Below are positions 35,811 through 46,303 of a DNA stretch of 64,000 nucleotides, one piece after another; the first letter of the stretch is position 1, and every line of letters starts with the position of its first letter. The DNA is from Dendrobium chrysotoxum. Taxonomy: Eukaryota > Streptophyta > Magnoliopsida > Asparagales > Orchidaceae. Made by a program: the position numbers and the translations under genes. The DNA lies in assembly GCA_019925795.1 (NCBI GenBank), contig CM034314.1, positions 94,607,264 to 94,671,263 on the forward strand. Reading direction: 5' to 3'. Below the pieces are notes generated by a model, which made no database searches, was not told the DNA's origin, and saw only the letters and a program-made list of their open reading frames with translations.

Positions 35811-36214
35811 ATTTTTATCTAACTCAAAGTAGACTATGACTTTGTTCATTTTAAATTATTTTAATTATTAAAAATATTGATTAATATTTTGGAATCATTA
35901 TCGAAACTTGATTCTTTTTACACTTGAAATGAGGCTTGTCTGATTAGTCTTTCATTTGTTGTCAATTCAAAAGCTCTTTGGCTGTTTGATTTTGACTGTT
36001 AAGAAATTATTGAGGAATAATTGAATGCCATTGCAACAAAAATTAATTTTCATTCCACAAATGAAATGAGTGTTATTTGTGGATTCTTTTCATTTTTGCA
36101 AATTCAATATCTCTGAAGGATCATTTCATAAAAATTAAAAAAAAAAAAGATGAAATTTATAAGATTCATTGATATAATTAATAATTATTATTAGTTTTAA
36201 ACTTTACAATTACT
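35811..36214. other. AT-rich intergenic DNA
   Basis: No gene or element ends recognised. Confidence 0.4.
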
Positions 36215-36616
36215 AAGGGATGCAAAACAATCAACCATTCCCTTAGAACTATAACTGAGGTTGTCAAACTGCTAAACACTATAAATTTGGTCAAAATCAA
36301 AACCCAACTCCAAGGGAGGCCATTCCTACTGCAAGCCAGTCATTTGCCAAATCCATGGCAAGCTTGGACATACGGCTACCAAATGTTGGCATCGAATGCA
36401 CCTAGCCTATCCCACCGTCAAAGCAAACAGTCATGCTCTTATCACTGGTCACCAATAACTACCCCTTGATTGGATCTTATACATTGGTGCAATGTCTCGT
36501 ATCACTTTTGATTCATAACAATTATAAAATCTCAAATCTTATTATAGAAATCAGTAAGTCGCAATTAACAACAAAAAACCTCTACCCATCTCTCACACCA
36601 TTCAAGGCATACTTCC
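36215..36616 (+). pseudogene. Ty1/copia gag-pol relic, segment 1
   Basis: Frame text near 36340-36480 reads ICQIHGKLGHTATKCWHR, a copia gag zinc knuckle with its second Cys changed. It is followed by a protease-like DWILYIGAMS, degenerate for the usual W.DTGA. Stops are frequent. It is interrupted at 36616 by the gypsy element and continues at 47633. Confidence 0.75.
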
Positions 36617-37944
36617 TGTTGCGGGCTAGAATATACGCGGCGGTAGAGTATGAATTCTAGGTCTTAGCGTTGCACAAATATCAAGCTCACACACAGAGAA
36701 CACCAGATTTTTACGTGGAAAACCCTGAAAAGGGGAAAAACCACGGGGCCTGGCCCAGTTGAAATGATTCCACTAGAACTTGAGCAGATTACAGGGGACA
36801 GACTCGCCTTCAAGGGAGATCAGATTATAAATATCACCCATAGGGTGAAAGTTAGAGGCTTGTGAGGGCCTAATGTCGCTCTGGCAGAACTTCGGGGTCG
36901 TCTGGTGGTCTGGCAGAGCATTAGTCCTTAGGTAGTTGTCGGGCAGAGTTGAGGACGGTAAATAGTGGTCCGGCGGAATTCCGGCGTTAAGGCGGTGGTC
37001 CGGCGAAGTGCAGGGCCTCAGGTGGTGGTCCGGCGAAGAGCAGGGCCTCAGGTGGTGGTCCGGCGAAGTGTAGGGCCTCAGGTGGTGGTCCGGCGAAGTG
37101 CAGGGCCTCAGGTGGTGGTCCGGCGAAGTGCAGGGCCTCGGGTGGTGGTCCGGCGAAGATCAGGGCCTCAAGTGGTGATCCAGCGAAGTGCAGGGCCTCA
37201 GGTGGTGGTCTGGCGAAGAGCAGGGCCTTAGTGGTGGTCCGGCAAAGAGCAGGGCCTTAGGTGGCGGTCCGGCGAAGAGCAGGGCCTCAGGTGGTGGTCC
37301 GGCGAAGTGCAGGGCCTCAGGTGGTGGTTCGGTGAAGAGCAGGGCCTTAAGTGGTGGTCCGGCGGAGCAACGGCGTCAAGGCGGTGGTCCGGCGGTGGTC
37401 GAGGAGGAGCGAGGGGGCAAGAGCTCTCTCTTTTTCTCCTTAGAAATAGGTGTCTTTTTCAAGAGGAGAGGGGGCTCTATTTATATATTTTCGTGAGTGG
37501 CATGGCCCGTAAATAGGTGGAAGATCAGGGGTAGTTAGGGAGTGGTTTGAATGGACGGCCGATCTTGAATCCTTTGATCATAGATCGTTCGCTAGACATT
37601 TGAAGGTCTTAATGATGTCGAAATTTGGCGATCTAGGGCTCGTTGGATTCGTCTCGTCGAGACGCTCGATTCGACTATAAGCATGTCATATTTGGAGATC
37701 GTTTGGTAATCCAAATTATGGTTTGAACCTTTCAATAGTGCTTCGGACTCTTGATTTGGACCCATTTGGGCTCGGATTGGGTCGAACTTGGTGTCGTTGG
37801 GTTCGTATTTCCGAGACGTTCAGTTTGACTGTATGTTCACTAAAATCGGAGTTTAAATGATCCCAATTTTAATTTCAGAAGTTTCCAACTTGATTTTGCC
37901 TCAAGATTCGTGCCCAATCAAGATAATTTTTTGATGACGTATCT
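36617..37944 (-). repeat. 3' LTR of the Tat-lineage element
   Basis: 1328 bp. In the element's sense it begins at 37944 and ends at 36617 with CCCGCAACA. The first base is mutated (AGATACGTC here, TGATACGTC in the 5' LTR). Contains about 14 tandem units of 30-31 bp between 36965 and 37400. Confidence 0.95.
36965..37400. repeat. Tandem 30-bp units in the 3' LTR
   Basis: Unit text GGTGGTCCGGCGAAGTGCAG followed by GGCCTCA. Frames of 60-125 codons over it on both strands are repeat artefacts. Confidence 0.95.
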
Positions 37945-37945
37945 G

Positions 37946-37962
37946 TTGCCCCCCTATTTTCG
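37946..37962 (-). other. Polypurine tract
   Basis: The - strand reads AAAATAGGGGGGCAAC, directly upstream of the 3' LTR in the element's orientation. This is the expected place for plus-strand priming. Confidence 0.7.
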
Positions 37963-38169
37963 AACGTTAAGGTTCCAGAAGTCCGAAAATACGCGTCACA
38001 ATTTTTGGGGGATTTTTTATGCGATTTGAAAATTGAAAACAATCCAATCTTGGGCATAGAGGTCTCGAATAGCTTTGAAAGTGTCAAAATTGAGTCCGGA
38101 ATGTCGAAAAACGGTTCCGGGGACCCCAAAAACGTCCGATTTGACCTTTTCGAGCCCGAAATTGGGCCT

Positions 38170-38445
38170 GGAAACGAGCTGGGACGGCCCAGCCGCCACT
38201 GGCGGCCGCCGGCCTCCCCGCCGGACCGCCCGCGCGCGGCCGCGCGCCGCCTGGGCCCGCGCCTGTGGGCTGCCTAGGCCCGCGCCCTGCCTGTCGGCAG
38301 GGCAGTTTTGGCCGGTCGTGGTTGACCGGCCCTGGTCAGCCGGGCTGACCGGCAACCGCCGGCGGTTGCCGGAAATTTTTTTTTTTTTTTAATAACTTCC
38401 CTAACCTCCCTACCCCCCCCCCCCTTCCTCACCTATAAATACCCC
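38170..38445 (+). promoter_or_regulatory. GC-rich promoter region of the opposite-strand gene
   Basis: 38170-38370 is strikingly GC- and CpG-rich, with hairpins such as GGTCAGCCGGGCTGACC and GGCAACCGCCGGCGGTTGCC. It is followed by a poly-T and poly-C run and a clear TATA box TATAAATA at 38434-38441. The leader downstream (38445-38693) has a direct repeat around GGTGGCATCCCTCATCC / GGTGGCATCCCTTATCC. Confidence 0.6.
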
Positions 38446-38693
38446 ATCCTTATGCCCTTATTCCTTGCACCTTTCCCCTCTTCCCCCTCTCTTTTCTTTC
38501 ACGTAAGGCCTTCCCCTGGCCCTGAACGGGTGGCATCCCTCATCCAGGCCTAGGGCCCCTTGCTGCGAGAAGGAGACTCCTTCCCCTCCGCCCTTCTGCC
38601 TGTCTGTCCTCTTGCTATACGGGAGGTCTTCCCCTGCCTTCGGATAGGTGGCATCCCTTATCCTACAGCAGGGCCCCTTCCTATACAGAGATC

Positions 38694-40433
38694 ATGTCGG
38701 GTGACCCTGTTCCTTCGAGTGACCCCGCGATCAGGAGAAAGTCTGTCGCGTTGCCTGACGGAGAGCGGAGGTCCACTAAAGGAGCGAAGGTAGATGATGT
38801 TGCATCCACTCTAACGGGCGATCTTCTGATGCTTCTCCATAAGAATTTCCACATCCCTAATGATGTGGTGACGACGGTTCCGAAGAGGTCTGATCGGGCC
38901 AATCTTCCTCCTCCCGGGTACCTTACTGTCAGTGAGGCCAGTCTGCGAGCAGGACTGCGCTTTCCACCTTCCGCTGAGCTAGTCGAGATTTTGAGGAGAT
39001 GCGGAGTGTGTTTGTCGCAGCTTTCTTATAGAGCCATGTCAGTGACAGTGGGACTGATTGCCCTTTTTAGAGACCGGGGGGCTGTACTGACACCTGAACA
39101 CCTTTCGCAGATGGGACGACTTACCAGTGATGTGCATGGGCATGTGACCTTTAGATGCAAATGGTTAGACATGCGCACCCGGGACCCTGCAAAAAACTGG
39201 TCCAGTTCCTACTTTTTTGTGAGGAATGACTGGGGCCTACTTGAGAAGTGGGGGAAGATGAGGGACTTGCCAGCTCCTTTGCACGTCGGAGAGGAGGACA
39301 TTATGAGGCTTCTGAAGGTCTCTAATGTCGAGCATCTTCTATATGAGGTTCATTATCTAAATAAGTATATAGAAGAAGAGTTTCTGTTCAAGGTTGGCCT
39401 GTCCTTTCACTCCGGGAGGTCGGATGCTCGGATGTTAAAGCCGACTTCCAAGGTTCCTGAGCCGCCTGTCCCAGTTCCGAAGGCTGCCTCTAAGCGACAG
39501 GTGGGAGGTTAAGATCCCCAGGTTTTGTTGAAGAAGAAGAAGTTGGAGGGGGTTGCGGCGAACACAGGCAAGGTTGCACCTGTTTCTTCCCCTGTCAAGA
39601 TTCGTGTTCCTGGGGATGTCTTAAACCATCAGTGTGTCGGACGTCGCAAAACTGATGACCTGGTAAGGAACTCTTTTTTAGTGTTTCTTTTTCTTTCTAT
39701 TCTGGAATGGCTTCCGATTCCTCCCTTTCCTCTTATTTCAGTTGTCACGGCGTACAGAGCTCGAGGCTGAGCTAACGGGAGCCCTGAATGAATGGAATGC
39801 TGAATTTGTGAAGATCAAGTATCTTCAGGAAGAATTCAAGTGGAAGTACGATCAGAAGACTAGAGAGGCCAAGGTGCTGGAGGAGGAGCTGTGCGGGTGT
39901 AGGACCGAGTTGGCAAATATAGTACAATCTGTATCCCTCCAGAACTAGCAGATAGATCGTCTTCAGGTCGATCTTGAGAGGGCCCATGCGATGATTACCC
40001 AGCTTCGTGAGGATCAGAGGGCTTCTGGAGAGAGAGTTGCGGTGCTCGAGGCTGAGAATAAGAGGTCCCATACTCTTATTGCTGAGAGGAAGCTGCTCTG
40101 ATGAGTTTTGAGTCTGCAAGGGTCATTGATGATTTCAAGAAGTTCATAGCTTTCAAGATCATCATCCAGGACCATGTTCAAGAGGCTCGCGACCACATTT
40201 ATGAGGTAGAAGTGAAGGCTTTAGAGCAGCAGTGCCTTGATGATGGGTTCATTCGGGGCTTCTTGAAGGGAGTCCGCTTGATGCAGCGAAAGACCGGAGT
40301 GGAGGTTGAGGGGCTGACACCTAGCCAGGCTTCAGATGATTTTCCTCCGGGTTCTGATGGCGATGAGATAGAGAGCGAGCTGCAGAAGGCCTTTGCCCTC
40401 GAGGCTGATGATGAGGTGGTAGATATTGAGTAG
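38694..40433 (+). pseudogene. Opposite-strand extra ORF of the Tat element (putative gypsy-type transposon domain protein)
   Basis: Exon 1 38694-39662, GT-AG intron 39663-39741 (79 bp), exon 2 from 39742. Exon 1 encodes a globular domain, PPPGYLTVSEASLRAGLRFP then LSQLSYRAMSVTVGLIALFR, then Trp-rich text. It resembles the Pfam family named putative gypsy type transposon, known in plant Tat-lineage extra ORFs. Exon 2 is coiled-coil-like (ELEAELTGALNEWNAEF, QIDRLQVDLERAHAMI) with an acidic tail. Breaks: in-frame TAA at 39510-39512, TAG at 39946-39948 and a frameshift near 40095. Without these it would be roughly 550 residues. It is transcribed away from the 3' LTR, converging on pol. Its role in the element is unknown; the domain call is by recognition only. 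Confidence 0.7.
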
Positions 40434-40660
40434 CGTCATTACTAGTTGTACTTATCTGATCTTTCTTAGCGCTTTAGTTTATATTGGATGTTTGTGTTCA
40501 TATATGTCGTTATTTATGATTCAGTAGTGGATTGCTTATTTAGTAGTGAATTATGTGTTGCCTTCTATGATTTAGTCTGAATGATCTTTACGCTCATTCT
40601 TTCTTTTAAGGTATTTGAATCGTCTGAGATTATGGATTAATGTCGTTCAATCTATACAAA

Positions 40661-41090
40661 AGAGGTCAGGTTGTACCGACTTAGGACCAACTCTCGAGCG
40701 ACTGAGATTCAAGCTTCTCTTTTTAAGGAGTTCAAGTTTCAGGTGAAGGACTTTTGACCTTTTCGATGTTATTAATTATAGCATTGTATAATGCTTTTTA
40801 ACCTGTGTGGAAGAGGTCAGTTGGATCCCCTTGGGACCAATCATCCGGTGATTGAGGTGTAACGGAGAGTGTGCGTACCTCGAACCAAGGATATTATAAC
40901 TAAGTGGCATCCACTTAGGATGTTTTGACCTATCCGAGGTTGTGAATTGAAGTATTTGGTTATGCTTCTTAACCTGTGTGGAAGAGGTCGGATCAAATCC
41001 CCATGGGACTGATCATCCTGGATTGAGTTGCAATCGTGTTACGTATTACTCGCATCTAGGATTTCAAGATTAAGGCTCACAGAAGGAGGC
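40661..41090. repeat. Degenerate tandem repeats between the two gene sets of the Tat element
   Basis: AGAGGTC starts units at 40661, 40812 and 40983 (spacings 151 and 171). Each is followed by a GGGACCAATCATCC-like word and a GATTGAG word. Between units 1 and 2, and 2 and 3, TTAACCTGTGTGGAAGAGGT recurs. No coding signal. Confidence 0.7.
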
Positions 41091-41342
41091 AATAAAGTAA
41101 CTGAATAAGGGAACATAACTTTACTGCACTGAACAACACCATACTTCCCTGATACAATTCAGGGATAGGAGTTACAAATGTTACTGTCAATATAGGAGGT
41201 AAACGACACTTAACACATACAACACTTGAAAACAAAAATACTTTTATTTTCTACTGATAGTATTTACGAAGGTTATCCACATTCCAGGTCCGAGGAAGCA
41301 TCTTTCCTTCAGCATCTTTTAGTTTGAAAGTTCCTGGCTTCA

Positions 41343-44300
41343 CTATGTTGCTACCAAGTACGGACCCTCCCAGAGGGGGGAGAGTTTGTTGCGCTGAGGG
41401 CCTTTTCCTGCCTCTTCGATGCTGCGTAGAACCAGATCCCCTATCGTTATACGGCGTGGTTTTATCCTTCGGTTATAGTGACGGGCGATCCTCTGGTGAT
41501 ATGCAGCGGTCTTGAGTGTCGCTTCGTCTCTTATTTCTGGGAGGAGGTCTAGATTGCATCTGAGCTTTTCTTCGTTGCCGTTGAAGTCAAAAGTCTGGAT
41601 TCTATGTTTGGGAACTCCAATGTCGACTGGAATTACGGCTTCGGTGCCAAAGCAGAGATTGTATGGGGTTTCTCCTGTTGGGGTTCGTGCCGTGGTACGA
41701 TAGGCCCAGAGGACATTTGGGAGTTCATCAGCCCATTGCCCCCCCCCCCCAGCCTTCTCTAAGCGTGTCTTCAATCCTTTCAGAATCGTCTGGTTAGTGA
41801 CCTATGTCTGTCCATTGGTCTGAGGATGGGCCACAGCTGTGTGTACTTGCTGGATGTGAAGATCTTTACAAAATATGGTAAAGACCTTTCCCGTAAACTG
41901 TGTTCCGTTATCTATGATCACCTTGGCGGGAATGCCGAAACGACATATTATGTTCTTCCATAAGAACTGCTTAGCATTTGCTTCTGTGATTTTTGCCAGA
42001 GGCTCGGCCTCTACCCACTTGGTGAAATAATCCACAGCTAGTATAATAAATTTTCGTTGTCCAGTGGCTATGCGGAAGGGCCCCATAATGTCGATCCCCC
42101 ACTGAGCAAAAGGCCAGGGACTCTGTAGTGTTGAGATTTCTGTAGCAGGTAGATGGGTAAGGTTGGCATGCAATTGATAGTTATTGCACTTTCGTACGAA
42201 TTCTAGTGCATCTTATTTCATCGTGGGCCAGTAGAAACCTTGTCTCATTATCTTATGGGCGAGTGCCCTTCCGCCCAAATGTTCTCCACAGATGCCTGAA
42301 TGTACTTCTCGGAGCGCATAGTTAGCTTCTGAAGGAGGGAGGCACTTGAGGTAGGGCCCTGTGAAAGCCCGTTTGTATAACTCTCCATTTACAACAGTAA
42401 AGTTGGATGCCTGCCTCCGAAGTCGTACTGCTGCTATTGGGTCTTCTGGAAGAACACCTTCTTGTAAGAAAGATAGGAGAGGGCTGATCCATGATATCTC
42501 TCCTAATTCAATTGACTGTATTATCCACGGGCCCGGAATACTTGAAAAATATATCTCCTCGATATACCTTCTTTTGTATGTGTCACCGGTTGTAGCCGTA
42601 GCTAGTTTGGAGAGGGCGTCTGCTCGCGTATTTTGCTCTCGAAGAATATGTATAACTTGATGTTCGCTTATACGAGCTAGGAGTATATTTACTATGTTAC
42701 AAAAAAGTGCCAACTGGGGGTTATGGATGTCAAATTCCCCCTCCACCTGTGAAGCAACTAATTGTGAATAAGTGCAGATCACCAGGTTTTGTATTTCACA
42801 GTCAATTGTCAGGCGTAATCTGGCAATAAGAGCCTCATATTCTGCTGCATTGTTTGTTGCTGGGAACTTGAGTCGGAGCCCGTATTCAAGAGTAACTTGT
42901 TGTGGAGAGATCAACAAGATTCCTGCTCCGGCACCTGAACTCCCGGATGCTCCGTCAACATACATCGTCCAGCACGGGGGAGAAGGAGAAGTACTTAGTG
43001 ACTTGTCAGATACTGAGATGGTGCATTCAACCACGAAATCTGCAAGTGCCTGGGACTTGATATCCGGTCTGGGCAGGTAATGAATGTCAAACTCTCCCAG
43101 TTCTATAGACCACTTGATGAGCCTGCCAGAGGCTTCGGGCTTCTGCAGCACATTTTTTAGTGGCAGATTCGTGTAGACTCCAATTGTGTGAGCCTGGAAG
43201 TATACAGGGCTGTTTTATCGGCAATGGGATAGCGTCCTTCTGTTTCAGATAGGATCTTGCTGACATAGTATACAGGGCGCTGAGTAGCATTCTCTTCTCG
43301 GACTAGGACTGAACTGATTGCCTAGGCGGAAAACAGCCAAGTACAAAAATAATTTTTCCCCTGGAATTGGCTTTGAGAGTAGTGGAGGTGAAGCAAGATA
43401 GGTTCGAAGCTGCTCAAATGCCTCTTGACATTCATCAGTCCATTGAAATCCTGAGTTACGGGCCCCTCGGAGGATCTTAAAAAAGGGCAGATATTTATCC
43501 CCGGAGTGAGCTAAGAAACGAGAGAGTGCCGCGATCCTTCCGTTTAGTCTCTGGACTTCTTTGATGTTTCTTGGAGGTACCATATCCCTTAGAGCCTGGA
43601 TCTTCTCAGGATTGGCTTCAATTCCCCGGTGGGTGACCATGAACCCCAAGAATTTTCTGAGGCAACTCCGAACGCGCATTTAGAAGGGTTGAGGCGCATG
43701 TTATAGGATCGCAGAAGACAGAAGCACTGTTCTAAATCTGAGATATGCTGTGATTTTTCAAGACTTTTGACCAGCATGTCATCCACGTATACCTCCACAG
43801 TATGCCCAATAAGGTCTTTAAATACCTTATTCATGAGACGCTGATATGTGGCTCCTGCATTTTTTAGTCCGAAGGGCATAACCTGGTAGCAGTATAGTCC
43901 TCTGTTTGTTTGAAAAGCTGTCGCCTGCTCGTCTGCGGGATTCATCCTTATTTGATTGTAGCCTGAGTAGGCATCCATGAAGCTCAGCATTTGGTGCCCA
44001 TATGTGGCATCTACTAGTTGATCGGTGTGAGGGAGAGGAAAGCTGTCTTTCGGACAAGCTTTATTGAGGTCTGTATAGTCTACGCACATCCTCCAAGCTC
44101 CGCTGGTCTTTTTGACCATGACTACATTTGCCAGCCAGGTGGGATAGTATACTTCCCGTATGAATCCAGCTTTTAGGAGTTTGTCAACCTCCTTTTCAAT
44201 TGCTTACTAGCGCTCTGGTGCGAAATTCCGCTTATTCTGGATTACTGGCTTGCCGGTTGAGTTTATTCTGAGAGAGTGGGTGATTATCTCAGGGCTGATT

Positions 44301-46250
44301 CCTGGCATATCTGCTGGAGTCCAGGCGAAGACATCCTGATTTTTCCGTAGAAATTCTACGTACTTCGTCTTTTCTTCTTCTAATAGTAATGACCCGATCT
44401 GCACTGTTCTTGAAGGATGTTCATCGGACAGGGAGATATGGGCAAGGTCCTCGACGGGGGATGCCTTTTGAGGAACGTCTTCATTTCGTAAATCAAAGTC
44501 CTCGATGCTCAAGGTAATTGATGGGCGTGGTTGAGCTTGTCGAAGATAACAGGATTGTGCTTCTTGCCGATCTCCTTGCACTATGCTAATTCCTGCTGGG
44601 GTGAGAAATTTTAACTTTAGGTGTGGGATTGAGGCAACAACCCCGAAGATCGATTGCAAGGGCCTTCCAAAGATAGCATTGTATGCTGATTTCGACTTCA
44701 CGACAATAAATTGGATAGAGTGTGTGACTTGTCGAAGGAACTCTCCTAGTACGACGGGAAGGCTGATCGTGCCTTCTACTCGTACAGGCCGATTGTCAAA
44801 TACGTATAACGGTCCTGCGGCAGGCTGTAGTTTTTCTCTTGTAAGACCCAAGCTAAGAAAAGTGGAGTAGAATAATACATCTACAGAGCTCCCATTGTCT
44901 ACCAAGATTCTCTTGACCTTATAGCATGGATCACCGATTCCTGCACTTATTACGAGTGGGTCTTGAGGAGGGGTCTTTACTCCTTCCAGGTCTGAATCAT
45001 TGAAGGCAATAGAATGGTCGGCACGGGACTTCTTTGGTGTAGGCTCTTTGGTGATGGCGATCAGTACTTGACTTGGCATTGAAGGTCCCCCAACAATGGT
45101 TTCAATTTTGCCTACCATCTGGCGATTGTTTGCTGGTTGTTTTTGTTGTTGAATCTGCCCCCAGCTTGAACACCATCCTCCCGGGTTGTTGAATTCTTGA
45201 CAAATTGTCGGAGATACCCCTGCTGGATCAGTCTTTCGATCTCTTCTTTGAGCTGTCTGCAGGCTTCGGTAGTATGCCCACGACTGCGGTGGAAGTGGCA
45301 ATATTGTTCCTGATTCCCGACATTGGGTTTTAGAGGTTGAGGCCACTTAACGCTTTCCTGATTTTGGATGGCCATTAGCACATTGGCCTGGGACGCGTTG
45401 AGTGCGGTATATTCCTTTTCTGGGCGAGATTCTCATCGTGGCTGTGAGGGTCGAGGGGGTAAACTAGTGTTCTTTTTTCGATGGGAGGAAGAATTTTCTA
45501 TCCCAGGTATGCTTTTTCGCTTCCCAGTTGTCTGCTCGAACTGCTTCCTGTGGGTATTGATGGCTTCATCGGCAGATATTTGTGCTCGTATGGGTCAGAT
45601 GTCCCGTCATAGGAATCAATGCTGGGTAGCTTGAATCATGCTGGGATAGGATGCTGAAGAATGGCCTCAGTCAGAGGTGATGACTCCTGGAAATCCCATG
45701 GGCGAGGTGGTTGCCTCACACCTCCCCCAGGGAATTCTTCTCGGACTAGCCTTCGCAATTCATGCCTTAGGGCATTGCGAGGGAGTTCAGCAATATGGGG
45801 CCGGGCTAGGCCTTCAGGAGCGTCCTGAGGAATGTGGTGTTGCTGATCTGCGCGCGAAGGATGGGTAGAGCTGGCGGTGTCAGCAAGTTCGTCATCTTGA
45901 CGTGTTGGGGGACGTCTTCTTGGTGGAGGGATAGGAAACTCGACATGAAGGTGGTCTGCTGGAACATCTTCGACCCTTGGCGGATCTCGAGGGAGTAGAA
46001 TATGGTCAGGAGGTGCTAGCGTAGGTGGTCGAGTTTCTCGTAGAAGTTGAAGGATCTCCTTCTGGGAATCCTCCATCCTTTGAATGCGATCTTCCAGGGA
46101 TGGTCCTGAAGTTCCTTCTCCGGCAGGGTTTCGGCCACCGGGCTGAAAAGAGGCGGACGCCTGACGTCCCTGATTCAGGGACTGATTCTGAGATTGGAGT
46201 GAATTGGAGCGAGAGGCTCCCATGATGCGATTACTGTGCCTGTTGGCCAT
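41343..46250 (-). pseudogene. Tat-lineage gag-pol polyprotein, disrupted
   Basis: Order on the - strand: gag N-terminus (46250-45636); gag C-terminus with knuckle YCHFHRSRGHTTEACRQLKE (near 45330); protease with ILVDNGSSVDVLF (near 44900); reverse transcriptase with catalytic YVDDM (near 43770); RNase H; a second archaeal-type RNase H (near 42960); integrase HHCC end (near 42260) and core HQQVHTAVAHPQTNGQ-like (near 41810); ending at 41343. Breaks: stop at 45636, tandem in-frame stops at 44209-44204, frameshifts near 43670 and 43290, stops near 42210 and 41801. The central gag (capsid) part is missing: text jumps from SIDSYDGTSDPYEH to ISADEAINTHRKQFEQ within about 20 bases near 45590. A 12-G run (41739-41750) lies in integrase. 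It cannot make a complete polyprotein. Confidence 0.92.
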
Positions 46251-46285
46251 TGTAGTGGTGCTTCAGGATAGTGGGACTGGCATTC

Positions 46286-46302
46286 CCACAAATGGCGCCA
46301 AA
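46286..46302 (-). other. Primer-binding site
   Basis: On the - strand TTTGGCGCCATTTGTGG follows the 5' LTR end by one to two bases. TGGCGCC-type sites are usual in Tat-lineage elements. I do not assign the tRNA. Confidence 0.7.
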
Positions 46303-46303
46303 C

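Noticed and set aside
36965..37516. Regular 30-bp repeats that at first look like a CRISPR array, and Arg/Val-rich frames over them
   Set aside because: There are no unique spacers. Units are contiguous, diverged and part of a plant LTR. The frames are repeat artefacts.
38017..38392. Pro/Arg/Ala-rich frames of 90-112 codons on both strands
   Set aside because: They overlap the GC-rich promoter block of the antisense gene, with no domain and no conserved start.
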